Assembly (NCBI GenBank): GCA_027622275.1
Contig: JAQBZB010000001.1
Span: forward strand, 58,175-122,174
Direction: 5' to 3'
DNA from: Planctomycetota bacterium
GTDB lineage: Bacteria > Planctomycetota > Planctomycetia > Pirellulales > Pirellulaceae
Length of the DNA: 64,000 bases
This document shows positions 50,000 to 58,615 of the stretch, piece after piece. A model generated the notes under the pieces. That model was not told where the DNA came from, made no database searches, and saw only the letters and a list, made by a program, of their open reading frames with translations. How positions within the stretch are numbered: position 1 is the first letter of the stretch; the number at the start of each line of letters is the position of its first letter. A program made the position numbers and the translations under genes.

Positions 50000-50161
50000 T
50001 CAGCCAAGGGCTCGGCCCTGGCATGATCCTCGTACTCGGCGCGGCATATATCGGCCTGCTTCGACTTCTTCCCACGCCGGAACCTGTTCGGTCTCGGCAG
50101 GGAGCGCGAAGTGAGGGCTGTCGGCAGCCGTCAGATCGACTTCAGGTTTTGGTTTGTTCAT
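50000..50161 (-). CDS. Small protein between fmdD and fhcB
   Basis: A 53-residue protein (MNKPKPEVDLTAADSPHF...) with an acidic first half and a conserved-looking basic end (GRYMPRRVRGSCQGRALG). An AAGGA site precedes the ATG at 50161. It begins 25 bases after the fmdD stop and is followed by fhcB after 65 bases, so it is part of the operon. It has one cysteine. The position suggests an accessory subunit or assembly factor of the formylmethanofuran dehydrogenase; this is inference. Confidence 0.65.
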   Translation of the reverse strand: MNKPKPEVDLTAADSPHFALPAETEQVPAWEEVEAGRYMPRRVRGSCQGRALG

Positions 50162-50186
50162 CGCGGGTATTCCTTCTGACACTTTC

Positions 50187-50534
50187 TTACTCGGCGGTCT
50201 CGATCCGTTCAACTTCAACTTCCCAACCCTTGGAGGTGGGCATCCCTGTCCCGTCCGTATCTCCGCCCATTAACTGGCAAGTCGGCGGGCCGTACGGAAT
50301 GAACAGCAATCCGTCAGGGACTTTCGCTTCGGTACATTGAAAGATCGCCTCACCAAACTCGGTGCTGACGCGGACCGAATCGCCGTTGGCTACCCCCAAA
50401 GATTCCATATCGGCGGCGCTGATCTCAAGGGTGGTGACAATCTTCTGGTATTCGTCGCCATATTTGCCGACATTGATCTGCGACCCTTGCTTGGCGGTCC
50501 GCATGGGGTTCAGGATAAACTTTTTGGATTGCAT
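50187..50534 (-). CDS. fmdD: Formylmethanofuran dehydrogenase subunit D
   Basis: A 115-residue molybdopterin-dinucleotide-binding domain like FmdD/FwdD and the C-terminal domain of formate dehydrogenases. Typical are the start FILNPMRTAKQGSQINVGK, GDSVRVSTEFGEAIFQ, and the VPDGLLFIPYGPPTCQLMGG ... GTGMP segment near the end. Its presence means that the complex can hold a Mo or W bis-pterin cofactor, unlike the FhcABCD of aerobic methylotrophs. I chose the ATG at 50534 to fit the family start; ATGs at 50564 and 50597 are possible. Confidence 0.92.
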   Translation of the reverse strand: MQSKKFILNPMRTAKQGSQINVGKYGDEYQKIVTTLEISAADMESLGVANGDSVRVSTEFGEAIFQCTEAKVPDGLLFIPYGPPTCQLMGGDTDGTGMPTSKGWEVEVERIETAE

Positions 50535-50605
50535 ACGGCACCATTGTAGCTGAATCCTCGCCATAACCAAATCGGTAGACGTACCAATCTCCATCACAAC
50601 GGTCT

Positions 50606-50627
50606 CGGCCTTGGAAGGCCATCGTAC
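50606..50627. repeat. Single arm of the GTACGATGGCC element
   Basis: The 22-bp word CGGCCTTGGAAGGCCATCGT plus AC matches one arm of the paired element at 22079-22137. No second arm is seen. It lies upstream of fmdD. Confidence 0.7.
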
Positions 50628-50741
50628 ATCTTGCGCAACTTAAACAAATCAAATACTCGCGCCATCACACGAGTTCTCTTGCGACCGATCGGATTTGTCG
50701 GGTATCCTGCGGAATATGTGGCGATTCGTGAATGAGGTTTT

Positions 50742-52604
50742 ATGCCTGTGGCTCCCTGGAAGATGAAGCACTGCATCCTGTTGCTGGCCGTTGCGATGCT
50801 CGGTGGCCACACGCCGCTGCGAGCTGCCGATGATCGCGAGGCAACTCATCAGGAGCAAGAAGCGGAGATTGCCCGGCTGATTGAACAGCTTGGTTCGCCG
50901 CAGTTTGCGACGCGTGAGAAGGCGCAGTCGAGAATTCAGAGCCTGGGGCTCGCTGTGTTTGACGCCTTACTGGAAGCGCAACATCATCGCGACATCGAAG
51001 TGGCCCGCCGCGCGCGTTATCTGCTCCGCGGGATGCCCGTCGATTGGGACGTCGATACCGACCCGCAAGAAGTCCGTAGTTTATTGCGGAACTACGGTCA
51101 ACAAGGACGGGTCGAACGGCTCAGCCGCATCAAACAGCTCGCCACCCTGAATGATTCGCTGGGCGGCGAAGCACTCTGCCGGATCGTGCGATTCGAAGCG
51201 GATATTGTCCTCTCGAAGCAGGCCGCGATTCAGCTGATGTGGCATCACGCGTCCGCCGACCTGGAGGATCGAAAGGCCATCGCCGGACGTATCCGCGCAG
51301 CCATCGGTTCCAGTCGGCGCCCGGCGGCTCGTTGGTTGCAGACCTACGCGGATACTCTGGTCTCCTCCGAGCCGACACTGGAAGAATGGGAACGGATTAC
51401 TCGCGATGAACTGGAGACGTTGGTCAAGACGCCCGATGAAACGCAGCGCAGCGTCGTGCGTGATTTATTGCGATGGCATGTCGATCTGTTGTGGGGCTTG
51501 CAACGCAACGAAGAAGTCCAGGCCGAAATCACTCGCATCATCGAGCTTGTTGAACCGAATCGCGAAGAGCTGTTTGATGTTGTCGATTGGGCACTGGAAC
51601 GGGAAGCATGGTTCGTCCCGCAACTTTTGGCGGAGCGGTTTCCGGCGGAGTACTGGCAAGATGAGTTGCTCGTCTATCGGCTTGCCGAAGCGAAACGGAA
51701 GAGCGGCGACGAGGCGGCAGCCCAAGAGACAGCGAAGTTGGCATTGGCGATGAATCCCAATCACGACGTCTTGCATCGCGATGTTGCGCGGCGATTACGC
51801 TACGAGCGGCAGATGTTTGATTGGTCCGAAGCTGAATTCCGTCAGATTATCCAGACCGCCGGCGAATTGCATGAGGTCGAGTTGGTCGCTCGCGGATTGC
51901 TCGCGGAAATGTTGGGCGACCTCCAGCGCGAACGCGAAGCGGCGGAAACGCTCCAACCATCGGTCGAGATTGGCGAGAAGGATCCGGCCGCCTTGGCATC
52001 CGCCTATGAATTGCTCTACGGCCAGTCATTTTCGACGGCTGATCTGCGTGCAAAAATCGACCACTTGCTCGCAATCCACTATGGACGGGAGGGCGAAGTC
52101 GACAAACAGAAGGATCTGCTGCAAAAGGCTCTCGCCGTCGATATCGAGAACATCGACATCGTGATTGCGTTGCATGGTGTGGCTGACGACGGCAAGGCTT
52201 GGCGAGAGAAGGTCGACAACTTGCTCGCCGAGCACGTGCAACGTATTGAGTCGCGGATGAAAGAACTGGAGCGGATCCTGACGTCCAACGAAGACCGAGG
52301 GGTACGCGACCTGAACCGCGAGGAATTCGCGCAAAAGAATAACGAGTTCGCCTGGTTGGTCAGCAACACCGCTGGCGACTATCAGAAAGCGGTTGCTTGC
52401 AGCCAGAAGTCCCTGGAACTCGTTCCCGATTCGTGGGCCTATCAGGACACGCTGGGTCGTTGTTACTACGCGGTCGGCGATTACAAGAACGCGATTCGCT
52501 ATCAGAAACTGGCGGTTGCACAGGCTCCGTACATGCAACAGATGCGGCGTCAGCTCAAGCTGTTTGAAGATACGCTCGCCGAAACCGCAGCCAAGGCAAA
52601 CTGA
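50742..52604 (+). CDS. Exported HEAT/TPR-repeat protein
   Basis: A 620-residue protein with a signal peptide (MKHCILLLAVAMLGG, cleavage near LRAAD). The N-terminal part has HEAT-like helices including LIEQLGSPQFATREKAQSRI, a motif common in planctomycete secreted proteins. From about residue 290 onward TPR-like helices follow, ending with AYQDTLGRCYYAVGDYKNAI. No enzyme motif is seen. It probably scaffolds protein contacts in the periplasm. A GAGG site precedes the ATG. Confidence 0.8.
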   Translation: MPVAPWKMKHCILLLAVAMLGGHTPLRAADDREATHQEQEAEIARLIEQLGSPQFATREKAQSRIQSLGLAVFDALLEAQHHRDIEVARRARYLLRGMPVDWDVDTDPQEVRSLLRNYGQQGRVERLSRIKQLATLNDSLGGEALCRIVRFEADIVLSKQAAIQLMWHHASADLEDRKAIAGRIRAAIGSSRRPAARWLQTYADTLVSSEPTLEEWERITRDELETLVKTPDETQRSVVRDLLRWHVDLLWGLQRNEEVQAEITRIIELVEPNREELFDVVDWALEREAWFVPQLLAERFPAEYWQDELLVYRLAEAKRKSGDEAAAQETAKLALAMNPNHDVLHRDVARRLRYERQMFDWSEAEFRQIIQTAGELHEVELVARGLLAEMLGDLQREREAAETLQPSVEIGEKDPAALASAYELLYGQSFSTADLRAKIDHLLAIHYGREGEVDKQKDLLQKALAVDIENIDIVIALHGVADDGKAWREKVDNLLAEHVQRIESRMKELERILTSNEDRGVRDLNREEFAQKNNEFAWLVSNTAGDYQKAVACSQKSLELVPDSWAYQDTLGRCYYAVGDYKNAIRYQKLAVAQAPYMQQMRRQLKLFEDTLAETAAKAN

Positions 52605-52622
52605 GTTGTCGGATCGCCGCTG

Positions 52623-53120
52623 ATGCAACCTCCACCAAGCAATCTGAACGCGCTCGCGGTCGCGGCCAACGACAGCGCGGTCGAACGAACGAACGACCGG
52701 CCCGATACGGCGTTGCATTGGACCTTTCTCGGCATCTCGGCGGTCGTCGTGCTGTTGGCGGTGCTCTTGCGAGTGCGCGGCGAGGAGCAGGTCATCATAC
52801 CGGGCATCGGCATTCCGCTGCCCGGCACGTGTACCTTCAAGGAATTTGTGGGAGCCGACTGTCCGGGCTGCGGGCTGACTCGCTGCTTCGTGAGCATGGG
52901 ACACGGGCAACTCGAGCGGGCGTGGCACTTCAATCCGGTTGGGATCGTTTTTTTCGCGATCGTCGCTAGCCAGATTCCGTTTCGAGCGATTCAGCTGTGG
53001 CGGCTAAAGTACCGCGCGGCGGAGATACGTTTGGGTTGGTGGGGCTACTCGACGATGGTCCTGGTCCTGGCCGCGCTGCTGGTGCAATGGATCGTTCGCC
53101 TGATCATCAGATTCGCATGA
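52623..53120 (+). CDS. DUF2752 membrane protein
   Basis: A 165-residue membrane protein with the DUF2752 signature GADCPGCGLTRCFVSMGHGQL and three to four hydrophobic segments (TFLGISAVVVLLAVLL, NPVGIVFFAIVASQIPF, STMVLVLAALLVQWIV). Function of the family is unknown. It follows the TPR gene by 18 bases and its TGA overlaps an ATG of the hydrolase gene frame. Confidence 0.88.
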   Translation: MQPPPSNLNALAVAANDSAVERTNDRPDTALHWTFLGISAVVVLLAVLLRVRGEEQVIIPGIGIPLPGTCTFKEFVGADCPGCGLTRCFVSMGHGQLERAWHFNPVGIVFFAIVASQIPFRAIQLWRLKYRAAEIRLGWWGYSTMVLVLAALLVQWIVRLIIRFA

Positions 53121-53128
53121 GGTACTGG

Positions 53129-53920
53129 ATGAAGACCGTTAAGCTGCGCGATGCAATGTTAAACGTCGCTGATGTCGGGAGTGGCCCGGTTTTGCTGCTC
53201 GTGCATGGCTTTCCGCTGGATCATTCGATGTGGCGGTTCCAGCTCGAAGCACTCAGCGACTCGTACCGAGTCATCGCGCCCGACCTGCGCGGCTTCGGAG
53301 CCAGCACTGGGGCAACCGAGACGATCACGATGGAGCAGTTAGCCGACGATATGACGGAACTGCTGGACGAACTCGGCATCGTCGAACCGATCACCCTCTG
53401 CGGTTTATCGATGGGCGGCTATGTCGCTTGGCAGTTCTGGCAACGGCATGCTAGCCGGCTTGCTCGGCTGATTTTGTGCGACACGCGAGCGATCGCCGAC
53501 ACCGAGGAAGCCGCACGCGGGCGGTTAAACATGGCCGAGCGCGTGCTCGGCGAAGGCACATCGATCGTGGCCGAGGCGATGCTGCCCAAGTTGTTTGCCG
53601 AGACGAGTGTGCGCGAGCAAGCCGACACGGTTGAGGCAACTCGCCAAGTGATGCGATCGACCGCGCCGGCCACGGTTGCCGGCGCGTTGCGCGGCATGGC
53701 ACAACGGTCGGACATGACCAGCGAGCTGCCCAACATCGACATCCCGACGCTGGTGATTTGCGGCGAGCACGACGTCATCGCGACCGTCGACGAAATGCGT
53801 TTGATCGCGGACGCCCTGCCAAATGCGAGTTTCTTCGAAGTCCCCGGCAGCGGACACATGGCACCTCTGGAAGCTCCGCAGACGGTCAATGCAGCAATTC
53901 GCGATTTTCTCGTCCGATGA
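53129..53920 (+). CDS. Alpha/beta hydrolase
   Basis: A 263-residue hydrolase. The oxyanion loop is in LLVHGFPLDHSMW, the nucleophile elbow is GLSMGG (Ser), the acid is in VICGEHDVIA and the catalytic His in GSGHMAPLEAP. All triad residues are present. Similar proteins act on esters or enol-lactones; the substrate is open. The ATG at 53129 has a GAGG site 6 bases away; the ATG at 53117 overlaps the previous stop and is the alternative. Confidence 0.92.
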   Translation: MKTVKLRDAMLNVADVGSGPVLLLVHGFPLDHSMWRFQLEALSDSYRVIAPDLRGFGASTGATETITMEQLADDMTELLDELGIVEPITLCGLSMGGYVAWQFWQRHASRLARLILCDTRAIADTEEAARGRLNMAERVLGEGTSIVAEAMLPKLFAETSVREQADTVEATRQVMRSTAPATVAGALRGMAQRSDMTSELPNIDIPTLVICGEHDVIATVDEMRLIADALPNASFFEVPGSGHMAPLEAPQTVNAAIRDFLVR

Positions 53921-54194
53921 TCGTGCCTTGGTTGACACCGCCGCCATTGCTTCGCCGAACGCCGCAGCACCGGCATCCACGCGGTGTTTGCAGCCACGTT
54001 CCACGTGCTAAAAGCTGCGTGCATTATCGCACGATCGTGCTTCCTGCCGCACACCGTGTGACGCTACAGAGTTCCTCGTCGGTACAGATCCACCCCGGAA
54101 ATCGATGAAAACGCGGGGCTACACTCTGGCGCGCTCTTTGCATTCTGACCGAGGCGGAACACGAGTTCTCTCAATTGCCGAAAGGAGGTGCGTC

Positions 54195-54401
54195 ATGTTA
54201 GTTCGACAGCATGTACACGAGCACACGCAGTGGGAACTGTTCAAATGGATGATCCTCATCACTTTGGCTTCTGCCATCGCACTGGGGGTGTTAACCAGCG
54301 TGGCCGGAGCGGCGGATCTGAGGAAGGTGGATCGCGAGCCCGCGCCGTTGCCTACTGAGATCGAAGGTTTGGCGGTACCGATGGGAGATGTGGTAACCTA
54401 G
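54195..54401 (+). CDS. Small single-span membrane or exported protein
   Basis: A 68-residue protein with a strong AAAGGAGGTG site before the ATG. One hydrophobic segment (WMILITLASAIALGVLTSVAGAA, given here by its ends at about residues 19-41) could be a membrane anchor or a late signal peptide, followed by a short polar tail. No family is recognised. It precedes the histidine kinase gene by 49 bases and may be co-transcribed with it. Confidence 0.6.
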   Translation: MLVRQHVHEHTQWELFKWMILITLASAIALGVLTSVAGAADLRKVDREPAPLPTEIEGLAVPMGDVVT

Positions 54402-54450
54402 CCAATGTGGTTCCCCGTTCCTTCCGTTCCGAGCGTTACGATTCAACCCG

Positions 54451-56028
54451 ATGAGCACCTTCAATGTCCCCGATGGCTTGGCCGAGCGATATCGGCGGCT
54501 GCAACGCTATGTTGGCTGGAGCGATGACGACGCGCGACGCATTCTTGAGGTTGCACCGCTAGCTCGCGCGTCGTTCGACGAGTTGATCGAGGATTTCTAC
54601 GCGACCATCGCGACGGAGCCGCAGGCAGCGAAAGTCATCACGGGCGGGCAGACGCAAGTCGACCGTCTCAAGGTGACTCTGTGCCGCTGGCTGGAAGAGA
54701 TGTTCCAGGGCCCGTGGTCGGGCGACTACGCCGCCGCCCGGTGGCGTGTCGGTTGGCGGCACGTCGAGATCGGCTTGGATTCCGTCTTTACCGCCGTCGC
54801 ACTTTCGCGGCTGCGAGATGGCCTGGCGCAAGCCATCGAACGGAAATGGGCCGGCACTCCAAGCGCTCTGCTGGCGACGTTGCGCTCCGTGCATCGCTTG
54901 CTCGATCTCGACTTGGCGATCATTCAAGACGCTTATGAAGGCGAGTACGTGGCGCGTCAACGTCGATCGGAACGGCAACGAAGCGAGGCAGCGTTTCGGA
55001 ATCTGGTCGAGGCGGCAGGGAGCATGATTGTGATCCTGCGGTCGGATCGCACCATCGCCTACTTCAATCCGTACGCCGAAGCACTGACTGGCTATGCTGC
55101 CTCCGCCGTCAGCGGGAAGGACTATGTCGAGTTATTCCTGCCGGAACGGGAACGATTGGGAGTGGTTGCACAGCTGGCGGCAAATCAAGCGGGCGAACCA
55201 ACGCTTGGTTATGAGAACGCGATTCGGTGTCGAGACGGAAGCGAGCGATGTCTGGTTTGGAACGCCCAGCGGCTCGATGACTTTGAGGGCAAGCCCGCCG
55301 TGTTGGCTGTCGGCCAGGACATTACCGCGCGAAAGGTCGCCGAGGAGCGAGCCCTGCAAAGCGAGCGGCTGGCAGCCATCGGCCAGACCGTAACGGGCTT
55401 GGCCCATGAAAGCCGCAATGCGTTTCAACGCAGCCAAGCTTGTCTCGAACTGCTGGCACTCGAACTCGAAGACCGTCCCGAGGAACTAGAACTCGTCTCG
55501 CGAATCCAGCGGGCGTTAGACCACCTCCACCGGCTATACGAAGAGGTGCGCGACTACGCCGCGCCGATCAAACTCGACCGTCAGCTGTGCGATTTGGCGC
55601 ACCTGTGGCGCGATGCGTGGTCTCACTTGGAATTGAGCCGAGCCGGAAAAGAAGTCGAACTCCACGAGTCAGTCGAGTGCCTCGATTTGGCCTCGCATGT
55701 CGATTGGTTTGCCCTTGGGAAAGTCTTTCGGAACATCTTCGAGAATGCGATTGCCGCGTGCTCCGAACCTGGGGAAATCTGGATCAATTGCCGCGACGTG
55801 TCGCTGGACGATCATCCGGCGATCTCCATCCGGATTCGCGACAACGGCGCGGGGATTCCGAAGGACTCACGAGGCCGAGTCTTCGACGCGTTCTATACGA
55901 CAAAGACGAAAGGGACGGGGCTTGGCATGGCGATTGCACGACGCGTTGTCGAAGCACACGGCGGCACGATCGAACTGGGCAACCCGGACGAAGGTGCTGA
56001 GTTTGTGATCGTGTTGCCGCGTTTGTAA
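54451..56028 (+). CDS. Globin-coupled sensor histidine kinase
   Basis: A 525-residue soluble kinase. About 5-165 form a sensor globin with the proximal heme His in VGWRHVEIGLD (H104), as in HemAT-type and protoglobin sensors. A PAS domain follows at about 175-295 (VILRSDRTIAYFNPYAEALTG), then the phosphoacceptor H319 in GLAHESRNAF and an ATPase domain with NIFENAIAAC, DNGAGIP and GTGLGMAI. It would sense oxygen or another gas through heme and signal to the ANTAR regulator encoded 90 bases downstream. Confidence 0.9.
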   Translation: MSTFNVPDGLAERYRRLQRYVGWSDDDARRILEVAPLARASFDELIEDFYATIATEPQAAKVITGGQTQVDRLKVTLCRWLEEMFQGPWSGDYAAARWRVGWRHVEIGLDSVFTAVALSRLRDGLAQAIERKWAGTPSALLATLRSVHRLLDLDLAIIQDAYEGEYVARQRRSERQRSEAAFRNLVEAAGSMIVILRSDRTIAYFNPYAEALTGYAASAVSGKDYVELFLPERERLGVVAQLAANQAGEPTLGYENAIRCRDGSERCLVWNAQRLDDFEGKPAVLAVGQDITARKVAEERALQSERLAAIGQTVTGLAHESRNAFQRSQACLELLALELEDRPEELELVSRIQRALDHLHRLYEEVRDYAAPIKLDRQLCDLAHLWRDAWSHLELSRAGKEVELHESVECLDLASHVDWFALGKVFRNIFENAIAACSEPGEIWINCRDVSLDDHPAISIRIRDNGAGIPKDSRGRVFDAFYTTKTKGTGLGMAIARRVVEAHGGTIELGNPDEGAEFVIVLPRL

Positions 56029-56118
56029 CTTTTTAATCTCCTGATTGCTTTCTATTCCCGGTCGGTCTCTCGCGTGGCGTCTCGTAGGTGAGGTCACCGG
56101 CGGCGGTGAGGAAACGCG

Positions 56119-56724
56119 ATGGAACCACGACTTCGCATTGCAGTGGCGGACGACGAGCCGGACATGCGCGAGTACTTCGAGAAGATTCTGCCGCGCCTTG
56201 GACACGAAGTCGTCTCTATCGCGGAGACAGGTCGACAGTTGGTCGAGCATTGCGCCGCCTTGAATCCGGACCTCGTGATTACCGACATTAAGATGCCCGA
56301 TATGGATGGCATCGAAGCGGCCACGGCCATTTATCAAAAGCAAGCGGTTCCTGTTATCTTGGTCTCGGCGTTTCACAATCGCGAGCTGATCGAGCGGGCC
56401 GAGAGCAACCACATCATGGCCTATCTTGTGAAGCCCATCAAGCAGGCCGATCTCGAGCCGGCCATCGGTTTGGCGTGCAAACGCTTCGAGCAATTTGAAG
56501 CCTTACGACGCGAAACTGCGGACCTCAGGCAGGCCTTGGAAGACCGCAAGATCGTCGAGCGGGCGAAGGGCATTTTGATGCAGCGGACGGGGTTGGACGA
56601 GCAAAGTGCCTTCAAGCGGCTCCAGCGGCTTGCTAGCGACAAGAATCTGCGGATGGCCGAAATCTCGCGCACCATCCTGCTTGCGGACGAGGCATTCACG
56701 CGTGCGGCACCCAAACAGCCTTAA
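56119..56724 (+). CDS. ANTAR-domain response regulator
   Basis: A 201-residue receiver with an RNA-binding output. The receiver spans about 5-120, with the acidic pair at D11-D12, the phosphorylated D56 (LVITDIKMPDMDG) and the Lys in YLVKPIK. The ANTAR domain at about 130-190 has ERAKGILMQRTGLDEQSAF and the following helices. ANTAR proteins bind paired hairpins in mRNA leaders and prevent termination. Its partner kinase is clearly the gene upstream. Confidence 0.94.
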   Translation: MEPRLRIAVADDEPDMREYFEKILPRLGHEVVSIAETGRQLVEHCAALNPDLVITDIKMPDMDGIEAATAIYQKQAVPVILVSAFHNRELIERAESNHIMAYLVKPIKQADLEPAIGLACKRFEQFEALRRETADLRQALEDRKIVERAKGILMQRTGLDEQSAFKRLQRLASDKNLRMAEISRTILLADEAFTRAAPKQP

Positions 56725-56969
56725 AGTTACATGAATGCAGTTGACTCGAAACAGCAGATGTATAAATTGAGATGGATCATCTCGTTCACGACGGATGAGT
56801 CGATCAGGCGGATTTTGGTGCAGTGTCGACGCACCCTTCGACGTGCGATGGATAAAGTGCTGCCGCAATGATGCCTGCGACGCGAGGGAATTGATCGCGT
56901 CGCGTGCGGCTAAGACGGCTGCTGGAGACCATGGAAGTTACGTTCAACCCAGCCCACAGGAGCCGAAAC

Positions 56970-57241
56970 ATGGCGACATCGATGGATGCAAAGCTCGCTG
57001 CTCAACACAACCAAGTGTCCTCATTACCCAGCGGCGTCGAAACGCAAATCAAAGAGACACTCCACTTCACGCAACACGCCGCGTTGCGTTGCGTTGCGTC
57101 ACCTACAGCATCGATGGGGACACCGTCGTCCTGTACGGCCGAGTTCCGTCGTACTACCTGAAACAGTTGGCGCAAGTCAAGGTGGCCTGCGTCCCCGGTA
57201 TTGAACGGGTGGACAATCGGATCGAAGTGGCAGTGTCTTAA
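56970..57241 (+). pseudogene. BON-domain protein, frameshifted at a GCGTT repeat
   Basis: The start (MATSMDAKLAAQHNQ, ATG at 56970 with AGGAG) reads VETQIKETLHFTQHAALR and then loses the BON sequence; the rest of the domain (TVVLYGRVPSYYLKQLAQVK ... VDNRIEV) is in another frame to the stop at 57241. Removing one GCGTT unit from the repeat at 57081-57100 joins the frames into one BON protein of about 88 residues. BON domains bind membranes or lipids. The gene is either switched off by slippage or recently broken. Confidence 0.8.
57081..57100 (+). repeat. Pentanucleotide tandem repeat inside the BON gene
   Basis: Three GCGTT units followed by GCGTC. One unit too many shifts the reading frame of the BON-domain gene. 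Confidence 0.9.
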
Positions 57242-57252
57242 GCGGCTCACAA

Positions 57253-57323
57253 GTAGGATGGACTTCTAGTCCGCCCCGTCATCTCGCAAGGGGAGTTGCG
57301 GACAGACTGGAAGTCCATCCTAC
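57253..57323. repeat. Inverted repeat, GTAGGATGGACTT family
   Basis: Arms of 21 bp (57253-57273, 57303-57323) with a few mismatches around a 29-nt loop. It lies between the convergent BON gene and sulfatase remnant and ends 7 bases from the sulfatase stop codon. Confidence 0.8.
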
Positions 57324-57330
57324 CTCGCCG

Positions 57331-58518
57331 TCAAGGCCGCCAAGGCTCGGGGCCGCCTTCCTTGGCACGCAGGAACTTGGCGTCGACCTCCTTGTACCAC
57401 GCGTGCAAGCTCTCCCGCATGTTCGCGACTCGATCCGGCATCATGTCCGCTAGATCGTGACGCTCGCCGAGATCATCCTTGAGATTGTACAAGTGGACTC
57501 GGCCGTCCTCAAACCGTTCGAGCAGTTTGTAATCTCCCGCGCGAATGACGCCGCCCGGGAACCCGCCTTGATTCGCGTAATGCGGATAATGCCAGTAGAT
57601 CGCGTCGCGGTTGATCGTGCCCTCCTGTTTCAGCAGCGGGACCAAGCTGACTCCGTCTCGATGCTGGTCCGGCTTGGCCGACAAGTCGGCCATCTCGAGC
57701 ATCGTCGGATAAAAGTCGGTGCTGACAACCGGCACATCGCAGGTGCTGTTCGACTCAGCAACACCCGGCCACTTGATGACAAACGGCTCGCGAATGCCAC
57801 CTTCATACAACCATCCTTTGCCGCCGCGCAGCGGAAGATTCGACGTCGGTGATCCTTCCGAAGTTGAAAGGCCGCCGTTGTCGGACGTAAAGCAAACGAC
57901 CGTGTTGTCGTCGAGTCCCAACTCCTTCAGCTTGGCGCGCACTTTCCCAACCGCTTGATCCATTGCCTCGACCATGGCCGCGTAGACCGCGTGCTTTTAC
58001 AGAATCCGAACCCGCCGCTCGTCCTCGACCGGCAAGATCTGTTCTTCGGGAGCAAACTCCGGTTGGCCGATCAAACCCAATCGCTCGGCCTTCTCCTCGT
58101 ACTTCTCAACGAGATCGGGCCGCCCGATCAACGGAGTATGCACCGAGTAAAACGCGAGATAGGCAAAGAAGGGTTGGTCCTTGTGTGCTTCCATGAAGTT
58201 GTTTGTCTCCGTTGCCAGACGATCCGGCAAGTGCTCTCCGCCCGGCCCGTCGGCCAGCCGTGGATTGCCGTAGGGCGAGAAATACTTCTTGCCGCCGTAA
58301 GGACCACCGCGTTCGCAGCCGCCACGATTGAAATCAAAGCCCTGCTTCTCCGGCCAGTACTCCTCGGTCGGACCCAAGTGCCACTTGCCCGCGAATTGCG
58401 TCGCATCGCCGTGCTCCTTGAGTGCCTCGGCAATGGTGACCTCTTCAAGCGGCATGCGGTCATTCAGAATCGCCGGCTTGAAGCGGCTGGAAGCCACCGC
58501 CACTCCAATATCGGACAC
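57331..58518 (-). pseudogene. Sulfatase remnant, N-terminally truncated and with in-frame TAA
   Basis: The C-terminal two thirds of an arylsulfatase-type protein. Visible blocks are TIAEALKEHGDATQFAGKWHLG, PFFAYLAFYSVHTPL, VVCFTSDNGG and the LRGGKGWLYEGGIREPF segment. The N-terminal part with the CxPxR formylglycine site is absent, and a TAA at 57997-57999 interrupts the frame between RRVRIL and KHAVYAAMVEAMDQ (probably CAA to TAA). It ends upstream next to an insertion-sequence remnant, which may have replaced its 5' end. Confidence 0.88.
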
Positions 58519-58615
58519 TTAATTCTCGAACGGTCCTTAACGGCTGGTTTTGGGGCTAGTGTTGATTTTCGATTATGGCGACACTCCCTTTCCCTATTAC
58601 GGAAAGGAGTCCGGG

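Noticed and set aside
57997..57999. Sulfatase TAA as a recoded codon
   Set aside because: The same gene lacks its N-terminal catalytic part, so it is plainly a broken gene.
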